Source: Hysterangium stoloniferum (taxonomy: Eukaryota > Basidiomycota > Agaricomycetes > Hysterangiales > Hysterangiaceae). From it: a stretch of 64,000 nucleotides of DNA. The translations under genes were made by a program, and so were the position numbers. Below the pieces are notes generated by a model. It made no database searches. It worked only from the letters and a program-made list of their open reading frames with translations, and was not told where the DNA came from. The stretch covers positions 62,001-126,000 of the forward strand of contig WHVD01000035.1 of the NCBI GenBank assembly GCA_015178975.1, given 5' to 3'. Positions 8,790 through 19,990 of this stretch are shown here, piece after piece; within the stretch, counting starts at the first letter, position 1, and each line of letters opens with the position of its first letter.

Positions 8790-11293
8790 ATGTCCGCCCA
8801 GAAACAGACATTATCGTATCAAACCTGTAGCAACCAATCCGTGTTGGGTTCCACGCCCTCTCAGGTTGATGTTGTAACGTAGGCTCGTTTCAATCATCTG
8901 CCGTGATTCACATTTTTTTACTGTCGTTTCACTCGCAGGCTGGGTGACATCGCTTTGTACGAAGAATTCTCTCCAAATACTGCCCAACCCGAAGAAAGTG
9001 GCTTGTAAGTCTCAATTTAACAAAAACGTATAAGTCTTAGAAGATATTTTCAGACCGTATTTCGACTTCGGCTTTGGGGATACCTTTCCTCAGGTGGTAG
9101 ACTGGAATATCAACGGGTATCTGTTGCGCTCTATTAGATTACTGTCATTCTCATATCACTATACAGTCAATCAATGGGAGAGTCAAGTTCCGTAATGGAC
9201 TCTAGTGTTTTAGGCGGGTGTTACCCAAATCCTTCGCCTGAAACAGGTTCACCGTTCGATCTCATTCCATCGACATCTCATCCGTTGATGTGAGGTTCAT
9301 CGCGTACAAATTTGAAGTTGGACTAAACCTGTACAGTGCTCTGACAGACCTCTCCCATTCTCCAACACCCGAGGTGTCGTCTCCCACCAGGTGCGTCTAG
9401 CTATCTGTATCATTACTACATTTCTTTTCCTGACACCACATTGAAGTTACTTAGGATGGTCGTCTCATATTTCACCGGGCGTCGGTGGTCAGTATCAGCC
9501 TACGAGAAGCATTGGTGGCCCACAATCTAGGATGACGGGTGAGTATTGTGACTTGGGTCCCGGTGCTAGTCATTGTGATAGGTATTCCTGCATTCGAACC
9601 TGCCGTATTTACCATTTGACTGGATTTTGTAGTTCTTCGTTGGAAACTCACTGTGACCGCGAGTGTGAGCTTTCAACAGGAGTTGACGAGGTGTCTGGTT
9701 TCCCCTATGGAGTAAATGACCATTCACACCATAACCAGGCACCGGGAAGCGGCTATTCGCACCATGGGGGATATTCTGAGCGACATTTAGGTAGCTCTAT
9801 ATCCAAAAGGTCGTCAAAAGTACGATTCAATCCAATGGAGAAATACGATTTTCACCAAAGGTGAGTTTATGTTTCGCAATGGCTGCTGAATCCCTCTCAG
9901 AATTATTCTCCAGATCAGCACGAGCTATAATAAGTGCTATCCGTACGGCTGGGCCCGGGTCATCTGCACCCGAGCCATCTGCACATCCGAGTCGACCAAT
10001 TGGGCCAGATCGCATACATCCGGGGAATTTCAACATCCCTCACATGGGATACAAGAGTTGGTCCGGTAATGAGTAAGCCCTATATTGAAAATTTTGTTTG
10101 ATCATTCACTCACGGGTCTCTAGTCCGGCGATACCTCATCCCCAGCAAAGCCATCCTGCTTCCATGGAACATATTCAACCAGGAGGAAATTATCCGTCGA
10201 TGTCGCAGTTGGCATATCAAGAGTTTGTATTGCCTCTGACATCGAACTGGTATGTGTGTTCTCACTCACAATGAATGCATGCTTATTGTCTCTTCATGTT
10301 TGCTAGTAGTGACGGAGGAAGTTCAGGATCATGGACCCGGTCTCTGTCTCCGGATAGTCAACCGGTTATACACGCAGGAAGCCGAAATATGTTGTATGTA
10401 CTGTACTGCTAACTGGTTATTACAGTTTCATTGAAATTTCACAGCTCAATCCCATATGAGACGCAAAATGATGCGTCATCTGGATCATGGGAGGTATCGG
10501 CTAATGTTTTGGTCGACGGAGTATTGTATGTGTTTTATAAACAAATATCTAACAACCAGTATCTAACCCTATGTCCGACAGCAATACATCCGCCGGCCAA
10601 CAAATTTTGTCTAAAGATCTCGGACCATCGCTGGAAGAAGAAATGCGTCTCACCGGCGACAGTGAGAGAATCAACATTTGCGAGCCAGGCGGAAGAGCGT
10701 CTGCAGAGCATCTTTCGATCCTACAGTGTCCAAGTTCGTTTTACCAACCAACACAACCATTGTTCCCAGTTCCATCCTACTCACTTCCCCCCATCTCGTC
10801 TGAATCCCTATTGTCTTCTTCGCCTACACGGAGAAGAGGTGCAACACCAGGGCCTTTGCTGCCTTGCCCTTGGGGCATGCTGTACGCAACGAACGGCAAG
10901 GAAGACCGCTGCTCACTCAGTGAGAGCATGGCGGACAGATATAGAGTGCTGCAGCATTGGGCGCGGCAGCACGTCGCTAACGAGGTGTTCGCAATCCGTC
11001 GAAAGATCATCGAAATGAAAGATGCGAGCATCGTGAACACCCAATGGAAACTGGAGACTGCCGTTCTTCATCTAGGGCTCTGTCCGAATCCCGAGTGCGA
11101 CACTGAAAGCCCTATGACAGTGGGGAAGAATAGGTCAAAACTAAGACAGCAGCATATAACGAACCACCCGAGCTGCAAGGATTTTTTTGACCAGAGCGTC
11201 GGGAAGAGGGAGAAAGGAAAAGCCGGAAGGCGGGAAATATATGGGAATGGGGAGATGGGGAGGCTTTTGGGTTATGTGTCGCCCAAATTTTGA
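8790..11293 (+). CDS. Family gene A: 12-exon protein with two C2H2-like zinc fingers (640 aa)
   Basis: Exons: 8790-8878, 8939-9004, 9054-9116, 9167-9289, 9337-9390, 9447-9581, 9633-9860, 9914-10072, 10124-10249, 10307-10393, 10445-10525, 10582-11293. All introns are GT-AG, 47-60 nt, phase 2; the coding sum is 1923 nt with no internal stop. The N-terminal two-thirds is low-complexity (Ser, Gly, Pro, His). Near the C-terminus are finger 1, C-x14-C-x14-H-x4-H (about residues 499-534), and finger 2, C-x4-C-x18-H-x3-H followed by PSC (571-599), then a basic tail that could be a nuclear localisation signal. There is no signal peptide or membrane segment. A nuclear DNA-binding or regulatory role is inferred from the fingers only. 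Compared with B it lacks 19 codons in exon 2 and 12 in exon 12. Family not recognised. Confidence 0.7.
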
Positions 11294-12340
11294 AGGAAGG
11301 ATGCCAGCTGGTTGACAAAGGATTGTTCAAAGTTCCTTGATGCACCAAAACTATTTCTCCTTCGATGGAAAGGAGCGACTCCCAGCCGGCACTGACAGTG
11401 CCTAGACGCGTGGCAAATGCGGTACACTCCGATCTAGGCGCCGAAGGCTCTTATCTTTAGAATGGCTCCATGCTTAGATCGCATGTATATGAACGTTCTG
11501 TGGTCATTATTTCTACGGAGATATCGTTTATGGAAAGAATAGGCCTCGTCTCCCAATGCACACCCGACCCTTCCCTATGGGGGCTCAGCTTTCTTTCCAT
11601 ATGACCTCAAGTGCATTTCCCCGAAGCTGATGAGTGTTCTAACTGATGGACCATCGGTTATCGCATCACTATTCAGTCGTTGTGACTGCTTTGTGGAATG
11701 ACCAATGGTCACTGAGGACTGTTAGGTTCGCGACACGATTCGCACAGAAAGAAATCCGTACCTATAGTGTTTTCCTTCAGCTAACTTTTTGAAAATAATA
11801 TCCAAACTCTCTAATTCCATGAACATCGGCTAACCTGCATCGTCATCACGGTTGTTTGTCTTCTTTGGCATATATTTCGGAATTCCCCCGAGGACGGTCC
11901 CTCCGAGTCGGGCACATGAATCCCCCGGCGAGACTCCTCGTTGTCGGGATTCGGCCGGTTGCCGAAGTCGATAATTATTAATAAGATAATTTCTTGATGA
12001 CATTCAAATCTCTCTTTGTGACCCCGCTCACTATATGGTTCTCAGGAGGTACGAGTCCGTTGTATTTACATTATGAATGTCATAGAACCCACTTCTCAGT
12101 CACTTTATTGCGTTCACTGTCGCACTTACGGGACACATACAGCACTAAAAAATAGATTTCTCCCTGCTACATTCATCTTGCCCATATCTTTTCCGTTTTA
12201 TTAAATAAATTCAGTTATTATGCTGAACTGTGCTATCGCATTCTCACTCGGAGGACAGGGACACTGTGTGTTGCAGCAATACCGACAGTGCAGCAACAGG
12301 TATATTGGGAGGCATGACTAAAGCTTTGAATTAGTCATTT
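11294..12340 (+). other. 3' flank of gene A / spacer to gene B
   Basis: This is non-coding, conserved downstream DNA of the family unit. Up to about 11920 it resembles the A' flank. After that it is nearly identical to the B flank (15940-16360), so the spacer is a chimera. The upstream flank present before B' (37130-38290) is absent here. Confidence 0.6.
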
Positions 12341-12596
12341 GTTTCTGATATTAAGGCATGCGGGGTGTTTCCCGATATTGGAACACAGCTCGTTCTCTAA
12401 GTATGCATTCAACATGCCGGTCTACTTCCCCAGGCCCAAGTTGCCGAAGTCTCAGGTTGACACATCCCATAATGGACTATCTGAACGACACGTGTTTCAC
12501 ACGCACTGCAGGATCGATGAGTCCTAGTTTCTCGTGTTCAATGACGAAATCTTAAATAGGCAATTCTTCAATTTGATAATACAACACCTGAAGGGG

Positions 12597-12602
12597 TATA
12601 AA
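12597..12602 (+). promoter_or_regulatory. TATA box of family gene B
   Basis: TATAAA lies 89 nt upstream of the ATG at 12691, in the same local context as the other family promoters. The spacing is longer than in A because of about 30 nt of extra leader. Confidence 0.6.
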
Positions 12603-12690
12603 TCAGTGCCATCCACGATCATTATCTTTTAACTATACAAGGGCCTCGTCCATTGAGCGTGGCCTGTTGTCCTTCTAAGTGTACTCCAGA

Positions 12691-15267
12691 ATGTCCGTCC
12701 AGAAACACACATTATCGTATCCAACGTCTATGAACCAATCCGTGATGGGTTCCAGCCCCTCTCAGGTTGATGTTTCAACGTACCCTCGTTTCAATCATCT
12801 ACCATGATTCACATTTATTCATTGTTGTGTCATTCGCAGGCTGGGTGACATCGCTTTGTGGGAGGAGTTTTCTTCAAATGCTGTTTACCCCGAAGAAAAC
12901 GCCTCAAATCATATTTGCCATCCCGTACACGGGACGGCTTCCTACGCGCGACATAGTGCCATGTAAGTCTCATTTATCATAAACATATAAATCTTAGAAG
13001 ATATTTTCAGACCGGATTTCGACTTCGCCTTTGAGGATACCTTTCCTCAGGTGGTGGACTGGAATATCAACGGGTACCTGTTGCGCTCTATTAGATAACT
13101 GTCATATCTCATTTCACTATACAGTCAATCAATGGGAGAGTCAAGTTCGGTAATGGACTCCAGTGTTTTAGGCGGGAGTTACCCAAATCCTTCGCCTACA
13201 ACGAGTTTACCGTTCGAACTCATTGCATCGACATCTCGTCCGTTGATGTGAGGTTCATCGCGTACAAATTTAAACTTGGACTAAACCTGCACAGTGCTCT
13301 GACAGACCTCTCCCATTCTCCAACACCCGAGGTGTCGTCTCCCACCAGGTGCGTCTAGCTATCTGTATCATTACTACATTTCATGACACCATATTACAGT
13401 TACTTAGGATGGTCGTCTCATATTTCACCGGGCGTCGGTGGTAAGGATCACCCTACGAGAAGCATTGATGGCTCACAATCTATGACGACAGGCAATACTG
13501 ACTTGGGTCCCTGCGCTAGTCATTGTGATAGGTATGCCTGCATTCGAACCTACTGTATTTACCATTTGACTGGATTTCGAAGTTCTTTGTTGGGAACTCA
13601 CCGTGAACGCGAGTGTGAGCCGTCAACAGGAGTTGACGACGTGTCTAGTTTCTCCTATGGAGTAAATGGCAATTCACATAACCAGGCACCGGGAGGTGGC
13701 TACTCACACCATGGGGGACATACTGAGCGACATTTAGGTAGCTCTACGTTCCATAGGTCGTCGAAAATTCAATTCGATCCAATGGAGAAATACGGTTACC
13801 GGCAAGGGTGAGTTTATGTTTCGCAATGGCTGCTGAATCCCGCTCAGAATTATTGTTCAGATCAGCACGAGCTATAATAAGTGCTACCCGGACATCCTGG
13901 CCTGGGCCCGAGCCATCTGGACATGCGAGTCGGCCAATTGGGCCAGATCGCATACATCCGGGGAATTTTAACTCCCCTCTCATGGGATGCAACAGTTGGT
14001 CCGGTAATGAGTAAGCCCTATCTTGAAAATTTTGTTTGATCGTTCACTCATGGATCTCTAGTCCGGCGGTACCTCATCCCCGCGGGAGCCATCCTGCTTC
14101 GGCGGAGCATATTCAACCGGGAGGAAATTATCCGTCGATGTCGCAGTTGGCATATCAAGAGTTTGTATTGCCTATGACATCGAACTGGTACGTGTGTTCT
14201 CGCTCACAATGGATGGATGCTTATTATTTCTTCGTGTTTGCTAGTAGTGACGGAGGAAGTTCAGGATCATGGACCCAGTCTCTGTCTCCGGATAGTCAAC
14301 CGGTTATACACGCAGGAAGCCGAAATATGTTGTATGTACTTTACTGCTAACTCGTTATTACAGTTTCATCGAAATTTCACAGCTCAATCCCACATGAGAC
14401 GCAAAATGATGCATCATCTGGATCATGGAAGGTATCGGCTAATGATTTGGTCGACGGAGTATTGTATGTGTTTTATAAACAAATATCTAATAACCAGTAT
14501 CTAACCCTATGTCCGACAGCAATACATCCGCCGGCCAACACAATAATTTTCAAGATCTCGGACCATCGCTGGAAGAAGAAATGCGTCTCACCGGCGACAG
14601 TGAGAGAATCAACATTTGCGAGCCAGGCGGAAGAGCGTCTGCAGAGCATCTCTTGATCCTACAGTGTCCGAGTTCGCTTTACGAACAACCACAACCACAA
14701 CAGAAACCCCAACCGTCACAACCAACACAACCATCATTCCCAGTTCCATCCTCCTCACCTTCCCCCATCTCGTCTGAATCCCTGTTGTCTTCTTCACCTA
14801 CGCGGAGAAGAGGTGCAGCGCCAGGGCCTTTGCTTCCTTGCCCTTGGGGCATGCTGTACGGAATGAACGGCGAGGAATACCGCTGTTCATTCAGTGAAAG
14901 CACGGTAGATAACGGCAGAGTACTGGAGCATTGGGCGCGGCACCATGTCGCTAACGAGGTGTTCGCAATCCGTCGAAAGATTGTCAAAATGACAGATGCG
15001 AACATCGTGAAGACCCAATGGAGGCTGGAGACTGCCCTTCTGCATCTAGGTCTCTGCCCGAATCCCGAGTGTGACACAGAAAGCCCGATGAGAGTATGGT
15101 ACAATAGATCAAAAGAAAGAAAGTGGCATATAAAGAAACACCCGAGCTGCGAGAAATTTTTTGGCCATAGCTTCGGGAAGAAGGAGAAAGGAAAAGTCGG
15201 GGGGCGGAAACAATATGGGAATGTGAAGTTGGGGATGCTTTTGGGTTATGTCTCGCCCACGTCTTGA
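12691..15267 (+). CDS. Family gene B: 12-exon protein with two C2H2-like zinc fingers (666 aa)
   Basis: Exons: 12691-12779, 12840-12962, 13011-13073, 13125-13247, 13295-13348, 13400-13531, 13583-13807, 13861-14010, 14062-14187, 14245-14331, 14383-14463, 14520-15267; total 2001 nt. All 11 introns are phase 2 (47-60 nt), so every internal exon is divisible by three. Exons 1-11 encode disordered Ser/Pro/Gly-rich sequence. Exon 12 adds a Gln/Pro stretch (about residues 472-490), a Ser-rich stretch, finger 1 (C525, C540, H555, H560), finger 2 (C597, C602, H621, H625, with C628) and a Lys/Gly-rich tail. For intron 1 the donor GTACCCTCG was chosen because it is GT in all four copies and rescues copies A and A' from an exon 1 stop. 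A nuclear regulator is inferred. No family name recognised. Confidence 0.7.
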
Positions 15268-16450
15268 AGGAAGGATGCCAGCTGGTTGACGGAGGGCTGT
15301 TCGAAGTTCCTTGACGCACCAAAACTATTTCTTATTTTTTTGAAAATAGCTAGAAACATAATTTAAAACGTATAGCCGGTCTCACTATAGCCATCGATGG
15401 AAAGGAACGACTCCCAGCCGGCACTGACAGTGCCTAGACGCGTGGCAGATGCGGTACACTTTGATTTGGGCGCCGCAGGCTCTTATCTTTAGAATGGGTC
15501 CATACTTAGATCGCATGTACATGAACGTTCTGTGGTCATTATTTCTACGAAGATATCGTTAATGGAAAGAATAGGCCTCGTCTCCCGATGCACAGCCGAC
15601 CCTTCCCCATTGGGGGCTCAGCTTTCTTTCCATATGACCTCAAGTGCATTTCCCCGAAGCTGATGAGTGTTCTAACTCATGAACCATCGGTTATCGCATC
15701 ACTATTCAGTCGTTGTGACTGTTTTGTGGCATGACCGATGGTCACTGAGGATTGTTAGGTTCGTGACACGACTTGCACAGAAGGAAATCCGTACCTATAG
15801 TGTTTTCCTTCATATAACTTTAAGAAAATAATATACAAACTCTCTAATTCCATGAACATCGGTTACGCTGCATCGTCATCACGGTTGTTTGTCTTCTTTG
15901 GCATATATTTCGGAATTCCCCCGAGGACGGTCCCTCCGAGTCGGGCACATGAATTCCCCGGCGAGACTCCTCGTTGTCGGGATTCGGCCGGTTGCCGAAG
16001 TCGATAATTATTAATAAGATAATTTCTTGATGACATTCAAATCTCTCCTTGTGACCCCGCTCACTATATGGTTCTCAGGAGGTACGAGTCCGTTGTATTT
16101 ACATTATGAATGTCATAGAACCCACTTCTCAGTCACTTTATTGCGTTCACTGTCGCACTTACGGGACACATACAGCACTAAATAATAGATTTCTCCCTGC
16201 TACATTCATCTTGCCCATATCTTTTCCGTTTTATTAAATAAATTCAGTTATTATGCTGAACTGTGCTATCGCATTCTCACTCGGAGGACAGGGACACTGT
16301 GTGTTGCAGCAATACCGACAGTGCAGCAACAAGTATATTGGGAGGCATGACTAAAGCTTTGATGGTTACACAATAGGTATATATATTATTTAAGACGATT
16401 TGGTATTTAATTGAGAAAACGGGATGCCATCACACTACTGATTATGTCTT
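15268..16450 (+). other. 3' flank of gene B
   Basis: No gene. This conserved downstream block recurs after B' (41406-42590), in decayed form after the copy at 49262 (49860-50990 and 53258-53470), and reversed at 48200-48890. A final sub-block (Cys-Tyr-Arg-like GCTGAACTGTGCTATCGC region) also recurs at 36990-37100 and 44860-44900. Confidence 0.6.
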
Positions 16451-16584
16451 GTGCTAACTATAATTGACACTTGGTATGTACCTTTTAATCACATGATGCA
16501 TGCTAATATAGTACCTGATCCACTCATTCACATCTGTCACTCACACAAGAGCTCAACAGCTCTCCACTATTCCTTGTATTCCAT

Positions 16585-16910
16585 TGTTAAGCTTGGGGCT
16601 TATGGGCAAAAATCCAGGGAAAACCTGAAAATGTTCTGGGGATGGGTAGGACTTGGCTTCAGCTTATCTGCTATACCCTCACATGATTTTTGGGTCTTAA
16701 CTTCAGACAGAGGGGGACAAGTAACCTGGGGAGTCTGAGAATATGCAATGAGTTAGAGTTGGGAGACCCAGGGGCTCTGATAATATACTATACACCAAAG
16801 TTGGGAGACCTGGGGCCTCTGAGCTAGGTACCAAGCAGGTAATTAGATGGATGGTAGGTGAGTACTAAGTTGATATTCTGATCAGATTGTAAGTACAAAT
16901 AAATCCTAGA
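16585..16910 (-). repeat. Decayed Gypsy-type LTR, reverse orientation
   Basis: The GTAGGACTTGGCTTCAGCTT core and following blocks match the reverse-oriented LTR at 25076-25877 (core near 25113), but the rest is eroded. No termini or target duplication can be assigned. A duplicate lies at about 42720-42960. Confidence 0.5.
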
Positions 16911-17281
16911 CTATATTGATGGGCCATTATTATATTAGATTTCTTGTATTTGTGAACAATGTCACATGTGATTAATGGATAACCAGTTATGGTATTACCA
17001 GTAGTCAGGTATATAGAGTAACTACTTTATGTTCTACATACATTTGCAATGCATTATTTGTACTCAAACCAAGCCAAGCATATTATGAAACTCATGATGT
17101 CTAGCAATTCTAACACAAACATATAACCTAGCTTGAAGGGCATTATCAAGCAACACTGGGTGGGGCCTGAAACCACTAGACTTGTACAGCCTTGACTAGC
17201 TGCTCACTTTATCATCATGGACATAGCACACCAACCCCTTCTGACACTCATGCTACAAAGTCAACCCAAACCACTGCCACA

Positions 17282-17540
17282 CCTCATTGAAAAGTGTGTG
17301 CTGCCCAAACCTGAGCCTGAATCCATGGACACCTCATTGAAAAGCCTTGCACACCAAACCAAACTGAATTCTTAGCCATGCCTCATTGAAAAGCATGCAC
17401 TGCATTGAACTCGAACTGAACCATTGGCCACACCTCATTGAAAAGTGTGTGCTGCATCAAACTCAAACTCAAACTCGAATACACATGTGAAATTCCAACT
17501 TGAACTTGAACTTGTGCATGCCTTGCCGAAAAGCATTGGA
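17282..17540 (+). repeat. Degenerate tandem repeats, about 60 bp unit, in the Copia relic leader
   Basis: Four to five units share the block CCTCATTGAAAAG followed by a GCACTGC/GTGCTGC-type motif and AACTGAAC-type sequence. The last unit reads CCTTGCCGAAAAGCATTGG. Confidence 0.6.
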
Positions 17541-17769
17541 TAACTGGACTCAAACTGAAACCATGCCAGAACCATTGATTCCAAAATTCAATGATTACAA
17601 TTACACTGACTGGGCTTACTTGATGGAAGCTCTACTTACCGAGAAAGACCTTTGGGATGTTGTTAATGGTGATACAGTCTGTCCATCTGGCTCTGAACAC
17701 TCAAAAACAGTCTGTGCCTTTGTGATGAAACAGAAACTTGCCTGTGCCAAGATTATCCTCCAGTGGTAG
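17500..17769 (+). pseudogene. Truncated Copia gag (N-terminal domain)
   Basis: The frame reads ...MPEPLIPKFNDYNYTDWAYL..., then LLTEKDLWDVVNGD..., the usual start of Ty1/Copia gag polyproteins (an NYxxW motif, then LxxKxLWxVVxG). It stops after about 90 residues, where a full gag-pol would run over 1,000. It is a relic inside the miniature LTR element and has a copy at 43654-43923. Confidence 0.65.
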
Positions 17770-18116
17770 GGGGCATTATGCTGTAGATTCTCCATCTGTG
17801 TCACCTAAACAAGATCAGAAAACATTGGTTGATGTTATAACCACAGCAACAGACAAAAATGAGGAGCATGATGTTACAGAGCATGTTCTCATTAAGTGTG
17901 GACTGAGACTCCATTGTTCGAGGAGTATTAGATTTCTTCTATTTGTGAACAATGTCATATACATATGATTAATGGATAACTGGTTATGGTATTACCGGTA
18001 GTCAGGTATATAGACTAGCTACTTTAACTATGTTCTACATACATTTGCAACATGTTATTTGTACTCAAACCAAGTCAAGTGTATTATGAAACTTGCAAAG
18101 TCTAGCAATTCTAACA

Positions 18117-19050
18117 TATTATACTACTAATCTAAGACAAAAAGACAAAACAGGTGAACAAGAAACAATAGAAGGTAGACTGTACTAGGAATAAGGATTG
18201 AGATAGAATAGGAAAAGGTCCAGGGGAAACAATAAGCAAATGAATGAATGCATGTCAAACAGACTCAGGGGTAGATCAGAACACAAGGTCTTTAAGCATC
18301 TAGAGGGTCCAGGATGTCCAAACAGAGTCTGGATGACAAATTGTCCTAGACAATAGTGAGATGTCCTATGGGGTAGTATCTGGTTCCCAATCTTAATGTG
18401 AGGATCAGAAATCCCACCAGGCTTGGGTACCCCATAAGCATTTCTCCTGGTTGTTTAGAGTGACCCATTACCTGGACCCTCTAGATGCTTGAAGATCTCT
18501 TGTCCTGACCTGCCCCTGTCTCAGGAGGTACAAGTCCCTTTGTATTTCCATTATTGATGCCATAGGACCCATTTCTCAGTTGTTTTATTTTATTCACTGT
18601 GACACTTCCAGGAAACATACAGTAGCAAAATATAGATTTCTCCCTGCTACATTCATCTTAGTATGGTGCTGTAGTGGTGTAAAAGGGGGTAACAGACCCG
18701 CCTGTGAAAATGTGAATTGCTGGCTGAGGTCAAGGGATTCTCTTGAAGTTAGGGAATTTGGGTCTGGTTGTCAGTCTTGCAACATGGACCACTACATTAC
18801 TCCCCATACCCCTGATGTTTTCCATATGAGATGAGGGATCAGGAAATGTCACAGTGGTAGAAGGAGGGGTAGTCATTTGAGGTCAGGGGATTCTCTTGAA
18901 ATTAGGAAATTTGGGTCTAGGTTGTTAGCCTTGCGACATGATGTAGTTGATGAAATATTCAGGGAAATTATGTGGAGAGAGATAGAAAAGACAAGAGAGT
19001 CATGAAAATTTTTAACAAATTTACATTTCTTTTATATTAATTTAAACCCC
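18117..19050. other. Non-coding; ends of the segmental duplication
   Basis: No gene recognised. Positions 18540-18657 repeat the family 3' flank block (TTTCTCCCTGCTACATTCAT). The duplication shared with 32303-44817 ends at about 18657. After that there are only short direct-repeat fragments (GATTCTCTTGAAGTTAGG at 18738, repeated near 18890). Confidence 0.45.
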
Positions 19051-19259
19051 ACTCAGTTGCCAATGTGAAGAGGTTGAGGGGGAAAAGAGGAGTGGAAAAG
19101 GAGAAGGGAAATTGATTATGTTTGTAGGCAGATAAAATAGCATGATTGTCTTCTTGAGCACTGAAGGTAGCATATAGTTTGTTAAATCCCATAAATGGTC
19201 TTGTAAGTCTGAAGGAGTGCAAGAGTGTTTTGAAGGTCATTACTGTTTAGCCAGGTATT

Positions 19260-19990
19260 CTCTTCCAGTCTGCATCTTTCCCATCCAACTTGGAGGAGTC
19301 ATTGATTTCGATGCTTGATGCTTCCTGTGTCCTATTCATCTTTGGATGAGCTTCCATCCACCACCCTTGACCTCAACAAGTTCAAGGGGATGAAGGTTGA
19401 TTACAAGATAGTTCCTTTCTTCAATCTCTTCCACAGCTCTCCATTTTTTATTGTAATTGTGAGCCTGGGTCTCCTGAGTTTGTGCAATTGAATCTCTCAC
19501 CATCTGTTGATGATTCTCTAGCTCCAGAATCCACTGATTGGCCATTGGGCTCTCACACAATTCTCTGGAAACTACAGGATTGTCTCCTCCTAGAAAATGA
19601 GACATTCCTCTTGGCAAGGATCCCATCAGCGAGAATTCCAGTGTGCAATTTGTCAAACTGTGAGCTGTAGAGTTATAAGTATGGATCACTACTTGGATCC
19701 ACTTGGACCATTCCTCTTTTGGGGAAGCACAATAAGCTCTAACTGTTCATCTGTGGATGATGGGAAAATGACACTGTGAGTACACTTCCATACACTTTGC
19801 AAACTTCCCTCCAAAAACTGCAGATCCACCTCTTATCTCAATTGCAAATTACTCTTGAAGGTAGTCCAAAGGGGGTGGCTACCTTGGTCATGGAAATCTG
19901 TGTGAACCCTTCTGCAGATGAGTTTGACAATGTCAACTCACAGATGATGAGGTGTGTTAGTTTATCAACTGCAATGGAAATTGCCAAATA
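19260..19990 (-). pseudogene. Gypsy integrase C-terminal relic
   Basis: On the minus strand, 19689-19336 reads YNSTAHSLTNCTLEFSL... then HNYNKKWRAVEEIEERN... and NLHPLELVEVKGGGWKL, the C-terminal part of Ty3/Gypsy integrases. It belongs with the integrase pieces at 22065-22814. The two are separated by about 2 kb that includes a solo LTR. Confidence 0.6.

Larger units (their letters stand above)
16917..18116 (+). mobile_element. Miniature Copia-derived LTR element (about 1.2 kb)
   Basis: Two direct repeats of about 200 bp (16917-17115 and about 17915-18116), both ending GCAATTCTAACA, bracket about 800 bp. The interior holds a tandem-repeat leader (17282-17540) and a Copia gag-like ORF (17560-17769). 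No protease, integrase or reverse transcriptase is left. Flanks TATAT and TATTA are similar but not identical, so the target duplication is uncertain. It lies within the segmental duplication (copy at 43054-44276). Confidence 0.6.

Noticed and set aside
8790..11293. Mating-type homeodomain or pheromone gene cluster
   Set aside because: No homeodomain WFxNxR helix, no CaaX-ended short peptide and no seven-helix receptor are present. The only domains seen are the two C2H2-like fingers.
11625..11660. Hammerhead-ribozyme-like CTGATGAG in the 3' flank
   Set aside because: The required GAAA after stem II and the cleavage triplet context are missing (the sequence continues ATGAACC).
12804..12839. 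A 36-nt first intron with a donor that is GT in two copies and AT in the other two
   Set aside because: Copies A and A' would have a TAG stop in exon 1 under this model. Using the donor GTAGGCTCG/GTACCCTCG (12780 in B) gives a 59-60 nt intron, GT-AG in all copies, removes the stop and keeps phase 2.
14332..14363. A 32-nt intron 10
   Set aside because: The next in-frame acceptor (TTTCACAG, 14382) gives 51 nt, matching the other introns. A 32-nt intron would be unusually short.
14679..15104. Antisense ORFs of 141 and 112 aa opposite exon 12, conserved in B and B'
   Set aside because: They mirror the sense codons of the finger-encoding exon, differ in A, show no motifs, and are explained by high identity of the duplicates.
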